A stretch of 10,154 bases of DNA from the NCBI GenBank assembly GCA_948875265.1, contig CAQRYF010000060.1, positions 1 through 10,154 of the forward strand, given 5' to 3'. Shown piece after piece: positions 1-6,486 of the stretch. This stretch comes from an uncultured Clostridia bacterium. GTDB lineage: Bacteria; Bacillota; Clostridia; TANB77; CAG-508. The notes beneath the pieces are model-generated. The model was not told the DNA's origin. It did not search any database and was given only the letters and a program-made list of their open reading frames with translations. Numbering within the stretch: position 1 is the first letter of the stretch; every line of letters starts with the position of its first letter. The position numbers and the translations under genes were made by a program.

Positions 1-10
1 TAGAGAGGAA

Positions 11-736
11 GTGATAGTTCTTTTGCCAAGGAAGTCAAGAAAAAATTTAAGAGGTAATTTTTTTCATGTAATGGTTCAAGGAGTAAATAAAGAATATATT
101 TTTGAAGAAAATAAATATAAAGAAAGATATATAAAATTAATAAAGAATGCAAAAAAATATGATATTGAAATTATTGCATTTTGTATAATGGATAATCATG
201 CACATTTATTAATATATACACTAGATACAAAAAAACTAAGTGAATTTATGTGGAAAATAAATTTTGAATTTGCAAGATATTATAATGAAAAAGAAAAGAG
301 AATTGGTGTTGTATTTAGAAATAGATATCGATTAGAAGAGATATATAATGAGAAATATTTATTAAATTGTATTTCATATATACATAATAATCCTATAAAT
401 GCGGGAATTGTAAAACATTGTGAAGATTATAAATATTCAAGTTATATGGAAGTTAAAGCAAAAAATAAATATAGAGTTGAATGTCTAGACAACTTAAAGG
501 AAAATACTTATAAAAGATTTATAGATATAAAAGAAGATGAAGAAACTATAAAAGAAGCTATATACAGCTTTTTTAATAAAAAAGAAATGAACTTAAGCAA
601 ACTAAAGGAAGATAAAAAAGTTCTAAAACAGCTAGTGAAGTATATAAAAAATAGATGCAATGTATCGAATAGTGAAATATCAAAAATATTGAATATCAGT
701 AAAACTACAGTATGGAATTATTTAAACAAAGATTGA
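11..736 (+). CDS. REP-associated tyrosine transposase-like protein (RAYT, Y1_Tnp/IS200-like fold) with C-terminal helix-turn-helix
   Basis: HUH-type Y1 transposase fold. Proteins of this family nick and join single-stranded DNA at small hairpins. Visible marks are the metal-binding pair H63-A-H65 in IMDNHAHLLIY, the GVVFRNRYRLEEI segment (99-111), and YIHNNPINAG (123-132), in which Y123 is the likely nucleophile. The last 35 residues (about 205-239) look like a helix-turn-helix (NSEISKILNISKTTVWNYL), common in Firmicute members. The length of 241 aa fits an intact single-copy RAYT rather than the shorter IS200 TnpA. The start is uncertain: GTG at 11 lies very close to the purine-rich GAGAGGAA, whereas TTG at 23 gives the family-typical N-terminus MPRKSRKN with better spacing. 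It is followed after 30 bp by a GC-rich hairpin and, 118 bp further, a second copy, which are plausible substrates. No IS ends or target duplications are visible, so it may be a domesticated gene. Confidence 0.9.
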   Translation: MIVLLPRKSRKNLRGNFFHVMVQGVNKEYIFEENKYKERYIKLIKNAKKYDIEIIAFCIMDNHAHLLIYTLDTKKLSEFMWKINFEFARYYNEKEKRIGVVFRNRYRLEEIYNEKYLLNCISYIHNNPINAGIVKHCEDYKYSSYMEVKAKNKYRVECLDNLKENTYKRFIDIKEDEETIKEAIYSFFNKKEMNLSKLKEDKKVLKQLVKYIKNRCNVSNSEISKILNISKTTVWNYLNKD

Positions 737-766
737 TTTTTCTTGTTTAATATGATTTAATAAAAA

Positions 767-793
767 TGACTGAGGGGCGTGTCCCCTTAATCA
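767..793 (+). repeat. REP-like hairpin, copy 1
   Basis: Imperfect palindrome with left arm TGACTGAGGGG (767-777), loop CGTGT (778-782) and right arm CCCCTTAATCA (783-793). Nine of 11 positions pair, and one of the other two is a G-T wobble. It is strikingly GC-rich against its surroundings. It matches copy 2 (885-911) at 22 of 27 positions with the same 11-5-11 geometry. It begins 30 bp after the RAYT gene stops and abuts the ribosome binding site of the DUF3006 gene. Short GC-rich hairpins near a RAYT gene are typical of REP sequences. That this RAYT acts on it is inference. Confidence 0.7.
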
Positions 794-804
794 AGGGAGG
801 AAAT

Positions 805-1164
805 ATGGATTTTTTAGAAAATTTAGGAGAAGCTATTCAAAAAACAATATCAAAAGAAGATATCAAAAAAATAGAAATAAAAAATGATCAAGGGGCGTGT
901 CCCTTTAGTCAAGAAGAAATTGAATTAGCTGAGAAACTAGATGCTATAGAAGAATTTACAGTAGATAGATTTGAAGGTGATATTGTTGTTTTAGAAGATA
1001 GAAAAACAGGTAACATGATAAATGTTAATAAAGATGAAGTTCCAGATATAGCAAGAGAAGGAGAGATTTTAAAACGTATAAATGGAAAATATATGGTGAA
1101 TAAAGAAAAAACACAAGAAGTATCAGATAGAATAAAAAATAAAATGGATGATTTATGGAATTAG
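805..1164 (+). CDS. DUF3006 domain protein
   Basis: Small cytoplasmic protein of 119 aa. The C-terminal part, about residues 48-117 (AIEEFTVDRFEGDIVVLEDR onward), is a recognisable DUF3006 domain, with the FTVDRFEGD...VVLE start and a DEVP motif in the middle. DUF3006 has no known reaction but is very often encoded beside a ComEC-like MBL-fold hydrolase, as here, where the next gene starts 44 bp downstream on the same strand. The ATG at 805 is chosen because AGGGAGG (794-800) precedes it at good spacing. An in-frame ATG at 766 would add 13 residues read through the first hairpin and has no ribosome binding site. Residues 1-47 are an extra N-terminal region. Inside it, residues 28-36 (DQGACPFSQ) are encoded by the second REP-like hairpin, so part of this protein derives from a repeat. 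Confidence 0.85.
   Translation: MDFLENLGEAIQKTISKEDIKKIEIKNDQGACPFSQEEIELAEKLDAIEEFTVDRFEGDIVVLEDRKTGNMINVNKDEVPDIAREGEILKRINGKYMVNKEKTQEVSDRIKNKMDDLWN
885..911 (+). repeat. REP-like hairpin, copy 2, inside the DUF3006 coding region
   Basis: Left arm TGATCAAGGGG (885-895), loop CGTGT (896-900), right arm CCCTTTAGTCA (901-911). Eight of 11 arm positions pair canonically and two more are G-T wobbles. It is 22/27 identical to copy 1, 118 bp upstream. It lies wholly within the DUF3006 reading frame and codes for residues 28-36 without breaking it. The arms differ between copies at different positions, so each has drifted while keeping a hairpin. Confidence 0.7.
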
Positions 1165-1208
1165 AATTTGCAATAAGAAATAGATAAAAGTAATGGGAGA
1201 ATATACAA

Positions 1209-2175
1209 ATGAGTAGAAGTAAAAAAACAAGTAGAAGAATTAAAGAAAAAATAATAAGTAGTATAATAGGAATGATAATAATAATTGTATTATCATTATT
1301 AGGATACAATTTAAATATAACAAATCAAAATAATGAAACTATAGGAATAAATACTCAAAATAACAATAATACAAATATAAATGAAAGCCAAAAAGAGACA
1401 CAAACAAACGTTGATATTGTTTCTAAAAACAATTTGAAGGTGTATTTTATAGATGTAGGACAAGCAGATAGTATTTTGATTACTCAAAAAAATCAATCAA
1501 TGCTAATAGATGCTGGAAATAATGAAGATGGTCCAGATGTTGTGAGTTTTATAAAAGAAAAAGGCATTAGCAAATTAGATTATGTTGTAGGAACACATCC
1601 TCATGAAGACCATATAGGAGGTTTAGATGATGTGATAAATAGCGATATTCAAATTGAAAACATATTAATGCCAAAGATTCAAACAAATACGAAGACATTT
1701 GAAGATGTATTGGATGCAATATCAAATAAAGAATTAAAAGTAACTGCACCTAATAAAGGAGAAATGTTTGATTTAGGGGAAGCAAATTTTGAGATAATGA
1801 CAGATAGCATTTTAGATGAAAAAAATCTAAATTTATCATCTATTACAATTAGGATTACATTTGGAAATAATAGTTTTCTATTTATGGGAGACAGTGAAAT
1901 CAAAAATGAAAAAACAAGAGAATGGCCAAAGTCAGATGTTTTAAAAGTTGGACATCATCGGGTCAAATACAAGTAGTTCACAAAAGTTTTTAGAACAAGT
2001 AAAACCAAAGTATTCTATTATAATGGCAGGAAAAAATAATAGTTATGGATTACCAAAGGAGAAGATTTTACAAAGATTAAAGAAATTAGATTCGGAAATT
2101 TATAGAACAGATGAAGTAGGAACAATTGAGATGACTTCGGATGGAAATAAAATACAAGTTAAATTAAGTAAATAG
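1209..2175 (+). CDS. ComEC-like MBL-fold hydrolase, membrane-anchored, with an apparent +1 frameshift
   Basis: Metallo-beta-lactamase-fold protein of the ComEC/Rec2 C-terminal type. A basic N-terminus and one membrane segment (about residues 14-33) are followed by an Asn/Thr-rich linker and the catalytic domain, probably outside the cell. Visible motifs are VYFIDVGQADSILI, LIDAG, the metal site T129-H-P-H-E-D-H135, FMGDSE (D228) and VLKVGHH (H249-H250). Frame 1 then reads RVKYK and stops at 1976. The conserved continuation GSNTSSSQ is in the next frame from 1960 and runs cleanly to 2175, giving YRTDEVGTIEMTSDG and a corrected length near 321 aa. The extra base is C1959 (or T1958) at a CGG codon. 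The YGHP histidine common in this family is Leu here (SYGLP). GGGAGA (1196-1201) precedes the start, and the gene is probably co-transcribed with the DUF3006 gene. It could be a recent pseudogene, an assembly error, or a gene using translational frameshifting. Confidence 0.85.
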
Positions 2176-2220
2176 TACGGTGTTAATATATAATTACGTC
2201 AATACAAATTTTGGAAAAAA

Positions 2221-2249
2221 TTGACACAAAATGTAAAATGTGTTAAAAT
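2221..2249 (+). promoter_or_regulatory. sigma-A-type promoter of the Spo0A-like gene
   Basis: TTGACA (2221-2226), a 17-bp spacer and TAAAAT (2244-2249), with an extended TG at 2241-2242. Transcription should start near 2256. A perfect 5-bp inverted repeat, TTCAG-6-CTGAA (2257-2272), lies at the start of the transcript and could be an operator or small leader hairpin. Confidence 0.7.
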
Positions 2250-2297
2250 ATGGATATTCAGGAAATTCTGAAAATAAATTAAATAAGAGGTAGAAAA

Positions 2298-2741
2298 ATG
2301 ACAAAAGGAGAAAAAATGGAACTAGAAGAAGTAAAAAGAGGGCTTGAGAATGGTCTCCAATTAGTAAATCGGTTACTAGAGAATAGGGAAGGAATAGAAA
2401 TTAAGGATATAGAAACTAGAAAAATAATTTCAGATTATATTCTTAGATTAGGAATACCAATTAATTTAAGAGGATATTCTTACTTAGTTACAGCTATTAG
2501 TATGGTAATAAAGGATGAATCCTTGTTGAAATCAATAACAAAAAGATTGTATATAGATATAGCAAAAGTACATAAAGTCACTGCTTCTGGAGTAGAAAGA
2601 GGCATACGTACTGTTATAGGAAAATCAATTAATCAATCTGATGTAGAATTATATAAAGAAATATTTAGATGTTCACCAACAGAAAGATTGTCAAATGGTA
2701 AATATATTGCAGCTTTTGTAAACTGGTTTAATCTTAATTAA
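2298..2741 (+). CDS. Stand-alone Spo0A C-terminal-domain DNA-binding protein
   Basis: The region from about residue 50 to the end matches the Spo0A effector domain: LRLGIPINLRGYSYLVTAI, then KRLYIDIAKVHKVTASGVER, with the recognition-helix region ASGVERGIRTVIG, and RLSNGKYIAAFVNW near the end. Spo0A binds 0A boxes (TGTCGAA) to switch sporulation genes. This 147-aa protein has no receiver domain. The first 50 residues are a charged helical segment with no phosphoacceptor Asp pattern, so it cannot be controlled by the normal phosphorelay. Two in-frame starts each have a ribosome binding site: ATG 2298 (AAGAGG, 2285-2290) and ATG 2316 (AAGGAG, 2305-2310). It is monocistronic, with its own promoter and terminator. 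It carries a rare CGG codon (residue 25) in an otherwise clean frame. Its target and whether it mimics or antagonises Spo0A are unknown. Confidence 0.85.
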   Translation: MTKGEKMELEEVKRGLENGLQLVNRLLENREGIEIKDIETRKIISDYILRLGIPINLRGYSYLVTAISMVIKDESLLKSITKRLYIDIAKVHKVTASGVERGIRTVIGKSINQSDVELYKEIFRCSPTERLSNGKYIAAFVNWFNLN

Positions 2742-2755
2742 AATTTAATTTTGTC

Positions 2756-2790
2756 AAAAGATATTACTAAATTTAGTAATATCTTTTTTT
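2756..2790 (+). terminator. Terminator of the Spo0A-like gene
   Basis: Perfect 32-bp palindrome (arms 2756-2771 and 2772-2787, core AAAGATATTACT) running into a T tract to 2790, 15 bp after the stop codon. The A tract on the left arm could let it work in both directions. Confidence 0.85.
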
Positions 2791-2810
2791 CTGCTTAAAG
2801 GTAAGTTTGA

Positions 2811-2885
2811 ATTTTATGTAAAATCATACAAGTTATTACAGAAAATGAGAAAATAAAAGTAGAAGAATTATTAAGAAGATACTAA
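2811..2885 (+). pseudogene. Possible C-terminal remnant of a lost gene
   Basis: A 24-codon open stretch ending at TAA (2883-2885) reads ...VITENEKIKVEELLRRY, which looks like a protein end. It has no start codon and is closed upstream by TGA at 2808. It sits between two terminators, the second of which has no other gene to serve. I do not recognise the family. Such a short open stretch can also arise by chance. Confidence 0.2.
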
Positions 2886-2900
2886 AAACAAATGTAGCCT

Positions 2901-2933
2901 AAAAGATTAGATAATTATTATCTAGTCTTTTTA
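2901..2933 (+). terminator. Orphan rho-independent terminator
   Basis: Arms 2901-2914 (AAAAGATTAGATAA) and 2918-2931 around a 3-nt loop, 13 of 14 positions pairing plus one wobble, ending in a T-rich stretch. No intact gene lies between it and the previous terminator 110 bp upstream, so it probably belonged to a gene now decayed. Confidence 0.75.
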
Positions 2934-2946
2934 TTTATGAAACCAC

Positions 2947-2975
2947 TTGACAGTTCACAATAATAAAGTTAAAAT
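2947..2975 (+). promoter_or_regulatory. sigma-A-type promoter of rny
   Basis: TTGACA (2947-2952), a 17-bp spacer and TAAAAT (2970-2975). A second TATAAT (2975-2980) overlaps but with a 22-bp spacer. The predicted leader is about 85 nt, AT-rich, with no clear riboswitch structure. Confidence 0.7.
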
Positions 2976-3068
2976 ATAATAGGTAGGAAAAAATATATTT
3001 TAAATAACAAAAACATATATATATTTTATTCGAACATTGAAAATTAAATAAGAAAGAGGTGTATGATT

Positions 3069-4610
3069 ATGAATATTGTAATCATTATCGCCGCTGTCTT
3101 AATCTCATTTGCAATAGGAGTGCCAGCAGGTATGGCATATCGTAAAAAAATTGCAGAATCTAAAATTCATGGAGCAGAAAATGAAGCTAAAAGACTATTA
3201 GATTTAGCAAAAATAGAGGCGGAAAATCTTAGAAAAGAAGAAATTTTTAAGGCTAAAGAAGAAATAATGAACAATAGGAAAGAATTAGATCAAGAGATTA
3301 AAGAAAGAAGAGGCGAAGTACAAAGACAAGAATCAAGACTTATTCAAAAAGAAGAAAATTTGGAAAGAAGATCAGCTAATTTTGAAAAAAAGGAACAAGA
3401 AGTAGAAAGAGAATTGCGAGATATTGAAAAAAGAAAAGAAGAAATTGAAGAACTACATGAGCAAGAAATGGTTGAACTTCAAAAAATAGCATCTTTAACT
3501 AAAGAAGAAGCAAAGGAAAAATTATTATCAGAAATGGATAAGGAGTTGACAGCAGAAAAAGCAGCATTAGTTAGAGAGCATGAACAAAAAGCAAAAGAAA
3601 GTGCTACTAAAAATGCAAAAGAAATTTTGTGCTATGCAGTACAAAAATGTGCAGCAGATCATTCTCAGGAAACTACAGTATCAATAGTATCTCTTCCAAA
3701 TGATGAAATGAAAGGAAGAATTATAGGTAGAGAAGGTAGAAATATAAAAGCGTTAGAAACATTAACTGGAATTGACTTAATAATAGATGATACACCTGAA
3801 GCAGTAGTTTTATCAGGTTTTGATCCATTAAGAAGAGAAGTTGCTAAAATAGCATTAGAAAAATTAATTGATGATGGTAGAATTCATCCAGCCAAAATTG
3901 AAGAAATGGTTGAAAAAGCTAAAGAAGAAGTAGATACTACAATTAAAGAAGAAGGAGAAAGAGCTGTTCTAGAAACAGGAGTAATTGGATTACATCCAGA
4001 CATAGTGAAATTAATAGGAAAACTAAAATACAGGACAAGTTATGGACAAAATGTATTAAACCACTCAATTGAAGTTTCTAACTTAGCAAGGATTATGGCA
4101 GAAGAGCTAGGACTAGATCCAAAACTTGCAAGAAGAGCAGGGCTTTTACATGATATAGGTAAAGCTTTAGATCATGATATGGAGGGTACTCATGTTGAAA
4201 TAGGTGTAGAAGTACTTAAAAAATATAAGGAAAATGCACTTGTAATAAATGCAGTAGAAGCTCATCATGGTGATGTAGAGCCACAAACATTAGAAGCTGT
4301 ATTAGTACAAGCAGCTGATGCTATATCAGCATCAAGGCCAGGAGCAAGAAGAGAAACATTAGAAGCATATATTAAGAGATTACAAAATCTTGAAGAGATT
4401 GCAGACTCTTTTGATGGAGTTGAAAAATCATTTGCTATACAAGCAGGCCGTGAAGTTAGAATAGTTGTAAAACCAGAAAAAATATCAGATGACAAAATGA
4501 CTATTTTAGCAAGAGATGTAGCTAAAAAAGTTGAAAATGAAATGGATTATCCAGGACAAATAAAAGTAAATATTATAAGAGAAACTAGAGTAGTTGATTA
4601 TGCTAAATAA
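3069..4610 (+). CDS. rny: Ribonuclease Y
   Basis: Membrane-anchored endoribonuclease that starts bulk mRNA decay in many Firmicutes. In order: one N-terminal membrane helix (about residues 1-20), a long charged coiled coil (about 25-190, repeated K/E/R heptads), a KH RNA-binding domain with the GRIIGREGRN loop (216-225), and an HD domain with H361-D362 in LLHDIGKA and AHHGD later on. The C-terminus is the family-typical IRETRVVDYAK. The 513 aa match the usual length near 520. ATG 3069 is preferred over ATG 3063 because AGAGGTG (3055-3061) lies 7 nt before 3069 but only 1 nt before 3063. It has its own promoter and terminator. In Bacillus subtilis rny is directly followed by ymdB and spoVS; here the order is kept but a leftward gene is inserted after rny. 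It has no in-frame CGG codon. Confidence 0.98.
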   Translation: MNIVIIIAAVLISFAIGVPAGMAYRKKIAESKIHGAENEAKRLLDLAKIEAENLRKEEIFKAKEEIMNNRKELDQEIKERRGEVQRQESRLIQKEENLERRSANFEKKEQEVERELRDIEKRKEEIEELHEQEMVELQKIASLTKEEAKEKLLSEMDKELTAEKAALVREHEQKAKESATKNAKEILCYAVQKCAADHSQETTVSIVSLPNDEMKGRIIGREGRNIKALETLTGIDLIIDDTPEAVVLSGFDPLRREVAKIALEKLIDDGRIHPAKIEEMVEKAKEEVDTTIKEEGERAVLETGVIGLHPDIVKLIGKLKYRTSYGQNVLNHSIEVSNLARIMAEELGLDPKLARRAGLLHDIGKALDHDMEGTHVEIGVEVLKKYKENALVINAVEAHHGDVEPQTLEAVLVQAADAISASRPGARRETLEAYIKRLQNLEEIADSFDGVEKSFAIQAGREVRIVVKPEKISDDKMTILARDVAKKVENEMDYPGQIKVNIIRETRVVDYAK

Positions 4611-4644
4611 AAAGAAATCCAACATTAAGTTGGATTTCTTTTTA
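4611..4644 (+). terminator. Terminator of rny
   Basis: Perfect 13-bp stem (AAAGAAATCCAAC, 4611-4623, with 4629-4641), loop ATTAA, T tract to about 4644. It starts directly after the rny stop. The symmetric A and T flanks suggest it also stops the convergent gene at 4653. Confidence 0.9.
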
Positions 4645-4652
4645 TTTACTAT

Positions 4653-4967
4653 TTAGTAAAAATAAATAGTACTTTGCTTAAAGAGATTTGCACCATCAAA
4701 TGCAAAAAATTTATAAGCACTTCTAGTCATCCTAATTTCTATAGGATGCTCCTGGAACTGATATTTCAAGCCTTTTAAATCATTTTTAAATAAAACAAAA
4801 TCTCTTAAAAAGATATTAATTTTATTATCTGAAAAATAATTTTCTAAAAAAGAAATATCATTAACATCTTTACCATCAAAAAATATGTTGACTGGAAATT
4901 TTTCTAAATTTTCAATCCGTGGATTTATTGAAAAATCCTTTTTCAAATCCTCTAATGATAATACCAT
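4653..4967 (-). CDS. Unrecognised 104-aa protein, leftward
   Basis: I do not recognise the family. The gene looks real: a perfect AGGAGGT (4974-4980) lies 7 nt before the ATG, it has its own candidate promoter, and it shares the bidirectional terminator with rny. The protein is soluble, with no signal peptide or membrane segment. The N-terminal 25 residues are polar and helical (SLEDLKKDFSINPRIENLEKF). The middle alternates hydrophobic strands (VNIFFDG, INIFLRDFVLF), and the C-terminus is aromatic-rich (SAYKFFAFDG, STIYFY). There are no cysteines and no obvious catalytic signature. It is the only leftward gene of the window and separates rny from ymdB, which are adjacent in many Firmicutes. 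It has one CGG codon (residue 17), read in frame. Confidence 0.75.
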   Translation of the reverse strand: MVLSLEDLKKDFSINPRIENLEKFPVNIFFDGKDVNDISFLENYFSDNKINIFLRDFVLFKNDLKGLKYQFQEHPIEIRMTRSAYKFFAFDGANLFKQSTIYFY

Positions 4968-5050
4968 AGTCGTACCTCCTAAAATATTTAGTCTATGCTG
5001 TCACAAGTCATTAAGTCAAGTAAGGCACTTTATACAACATAGCTAAATTA

Positions 5051-5079
5051 AGTATATCATATATTACAATAAAAGGCAA
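5051..5079 (-). promoter_or_regulatory. Candidate leftward promoter of the 104-aa gene
   Basis: On the minus strand, TTGCCT (5079-5074), a 17-bp spacer and TATACT (5056-5051). The implied leader of about 75 nt holds a 9-bp inverted repeat, CTATGTTGT (5042-5034) with ACAGCATAG (5001-4993), with one G-U pair and a 32-nt loop, followed by the AGGAGGT ribosome binding site. Confidence 0.5.
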
Positions 5080-5090
5080 ATTATGTATAC

Positions 5091-5119
5091 TTGATTTAAT
5101 TGAAGAAATATAGTAATAT
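5091..5119 (+). promoter_or_regulatory. Candidate promoter of ymdB
   Basis: TTGATT (5091-5096), a 17-bp spacer and TAATAT (5114-5119), 34 bp before the start codon. It is back to back with the leftward promoter at 5051-5079. Confidence 0.5.
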
Positions 5120-5152
5120 AGTTAAGAAATAAAAAAAGAAGGGATTAATATT

Positions 5153-5923
5153 ATGAAAATTTTAGCAATTGGAGACTTAATAGGTTCCGCAGGAATAAAG
5201 AAATTAAAGAAGGAATTGCCATATATAATAAGCAAAGAAAATATAGATTTTGTAATTGTTAATGGAGAAAATTCAGCAGAGGGTATGGGAATAACAGAAA
5301 AGAACTTTAAAGATATATTGGAGGAAAAAGTTGATGTTATAACAATGGGAAATCATACTTGGGGAAAAAAAGATATCTTTAAATTTATAGATCATCCAAA
5401 ATTAATAAGACCAGCAAATTATCCTAAAGGTGTTGTAGGAAAAGGATATAATATATATAATTGTAAAGATAAAAAAATAGCAGTAATTAATTTAATTGGT
5501 AGAGTGGATATAAATGTATTATCAGATAATCCATTTGTATTAGCCAAAGAATTAGTAGAAAACTTACAAAATAAAGTTGATATAATAATTATAGATTTTC
5601 ATGCAGAAGCTACAGCAGAAAAAATTGCTATGGGACATTTTTTAGATGGAAAAGTTACAGTGATATATGGAACTCATACTCATGTACAGACAGCAGATGA
5701 AAAGATATTACCAAATGGAACAGGATATATAACAGATATAGGTATGACAGGACCAGAAAATTCTGTTATAGGAATGCAAATTAGTGCTTCTATTAAAAGG
5801 TTTGAAACTACATTACCAGAAAGATACAAAATTGCTACTGGAGAATGTATTTTTAATGGTGTAATATTTGATATAGATAACAACACAAATAAAGTTAAAA
5901 GCATAAAAAGAGTAAATAAATAG
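5153..5923 (+). CDS. ymdB: YmdB family metallophosphodiesterase (TIGR00282)
   Basis: Dinuclear-metal phosphodiesterase. In Bacillus the homologue hydrolyses cyclic nucleotides (2',3'-cAMP activity has been reported) and governs the choice between biofilm and motility states. All expected ligands are present: D8 (AIGD), E39-N40 (NGEN), N67-H68 (GNHTW), H150 (DFHAEATAEK), and H175 and H177 (GTHTHVQTAD), followed by TDIGMTGP. At 256 aa, close to the usual length near 264, it is complete and cytoplasmic. The start is supported by GAAGGG (5138-5143). Lying between rny and spoVS is the conserved Firmicute arrangement, which supports the assignment. Here ymdB and spoVS are separated by 170 bp that hold a separate promoter and a 0A box. 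Confidence 0.97.
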   Translation: MKILAIGDLIGSAGIKKLKKELPYIISKENIDFVIVNGENSAEGMGITEKNFKDILEEKVDVITMGNHTWGKKDIFKFIDHPKLIRPANYPKGVVGKGYNIYNCKDKKIAVINLIGRVDINVLSDNPFVLAKELVENLQNKVDIIIIDFHAEATAEKIAMGHFLDGKVTVIYGTHTHVQTADEKILPNGTGYITDIGMTGPENSVIGMQISASIKRFETTLPERYKIATGECIFNGVIFDIDNNTNKVKSIKRVNK

Positions 5924-5956
5924 AAAAAAGTTATATGAAAAAATATGCAAGAATAA

Positions 5957-5966
5957 TTTGTCGAAA
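5957..5966 (+). promoter_or_regulatory. Spo0A box upstream of spoVS
   Basis: TTTGTCGAAA contains a perfect 0A box core TGTCGAA (5959-5965). I saw no other perfect core in the window. It lies 128 bp before the spoVS start and 48 bp upstream of the -35 at 6014, so activation from upstream is possible. A TATAAT (5969-5974) right beside it lacks a good -35. Confidence 0.5.
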
Positions 5967-6013
5967 TTTATAATATTTTGCGATGAAAACTCCTAAAATT
6001 TTATTAAAATATA

Positions 6014-6042
6014 TTTACAACCATTTCCAAATAATGTAAAAT
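6014..6042 (+). promoter_or_regulatory. Candidate promoter of spoVS
   Basis: TTTACA (6014-6019), a 17-bp spacer and TAAAAT (6037-6042), about 50 bp before the start. In Bacillus spoVS is known to use sigma-H, but I see no convincing sigma-H -35 (AGGA) with GAAT here. Confidence 0.5.
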
Positions 6043-6093
6043 AATCATTGTAAAAGTTGCAACAAAAATAAAAATTATAGGAGGCAAAAGAAA

Positions 6094-6357
6094 ATGGAAA
6101 TTCTGAAAATTTCATCAAAATCAAACCCTAATTCAGTAGCAGGAGCAATTGCTGGATTAGTAAAAGAATCAAGTAAAGCAGAAATGCAAGCAATTGGAGC
6201 AGGAGCATTAAATCAAGCAGTAAAAGCTGTTGCGATAGCAAGAGGATTTGTAGCACCAGCAGGTGTAGACCTAGTATGTATACCAGCATTTGCAGAAGTT
6301 GAAGTGGAAGGAGAAGACAGAACTGGTATAAAACTTATAGTAGAATCAAGGAAATAA
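6094..6357 (+). CDS. spoVS: Stage V sporulation protein S
   Basis: Small Alba-like nucleic-acid-binding protein needed in Bacillus for progress through late sporulation and coat assembly, and conserved well beyond spore formers. The 87-aa sequence is nearly canonical end to end: MEILKISSKSNPNSVAGAIA, the A-G-A-L-NQAVKAVAIARG helix (about 45-61), then CIPAFAEVEVEGEDRTGIKL. AGGAGG (6079-6084) lies 9 nt before the ATG. It follows ymdB as in Bacillus but with its own promoter and an upstream 0A box, and is closed by a terminator. Base use matches its neighbours. Confidence 0.98.
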   Translation: MEILKISSKSNPNSVAGAIAGLVKESSKAEMQAIGAGALNQAVKAVAIARGFVAPAGVDLVCIPAFAEVEVEGEDRTGIKLIVESRK

Positions 6358-6371
6358 AATAAAAATAATAG

Positions 6372-6397
6372 CAGGCTGTATTTATACAGTCTGTTTT
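6372..6397 (+). terminator. Terminator of spoVS
   Basis: Stem CAGGCTGTA (6372-6380) with TACAGTCTG (6385-6393), 8 of 9 pairs plus one wobble, loop TTTA and a short T tract. Confidence 0.85.
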
Positions 6398-6486
6398 GTC
6401 ATGTGTAGATATTTTGCTTTTAACATTTTTTTAGAATATTTACTGTTCAACAATAATATTTTATTAATCAAATTAAGTAAAATAGC

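Noticed and set aside
766..804. Longer start for the DUF3006 protein at ATG 766
   Set aside because: There is no ribosome binding site, and the added residues would be read through the REP-like hairpin; ATG 805 has a strong AGGGAGG.
1025..1309. Leftward open frame, 94 codons, rich in Ile/Leu/Phe
   Set aside because: It lies opposite the DUF3006 and MBL genes, is low-complexity, and has no ribosome binding site; it is an AT-rich shadow.
2370..2372. CGG as a universal frameshift or stop signal
   Set aside because: In the Spo0A-like gene a +1 shift here gives a stop within a few codons while the normal frame is conserved, so CGG must be readable at least here.
2986..3060. Riboswitch in the rny leader
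   Set aside because: The leader is short, AT-rich and lacks any paired scaffold or conserved core that I can recognise.
4265..4495. Leftward open frame opposite the rny HD region
   Set aside because: rny is clearly coding here with conserved motifs; the reverse frame shows no family features or start signal.
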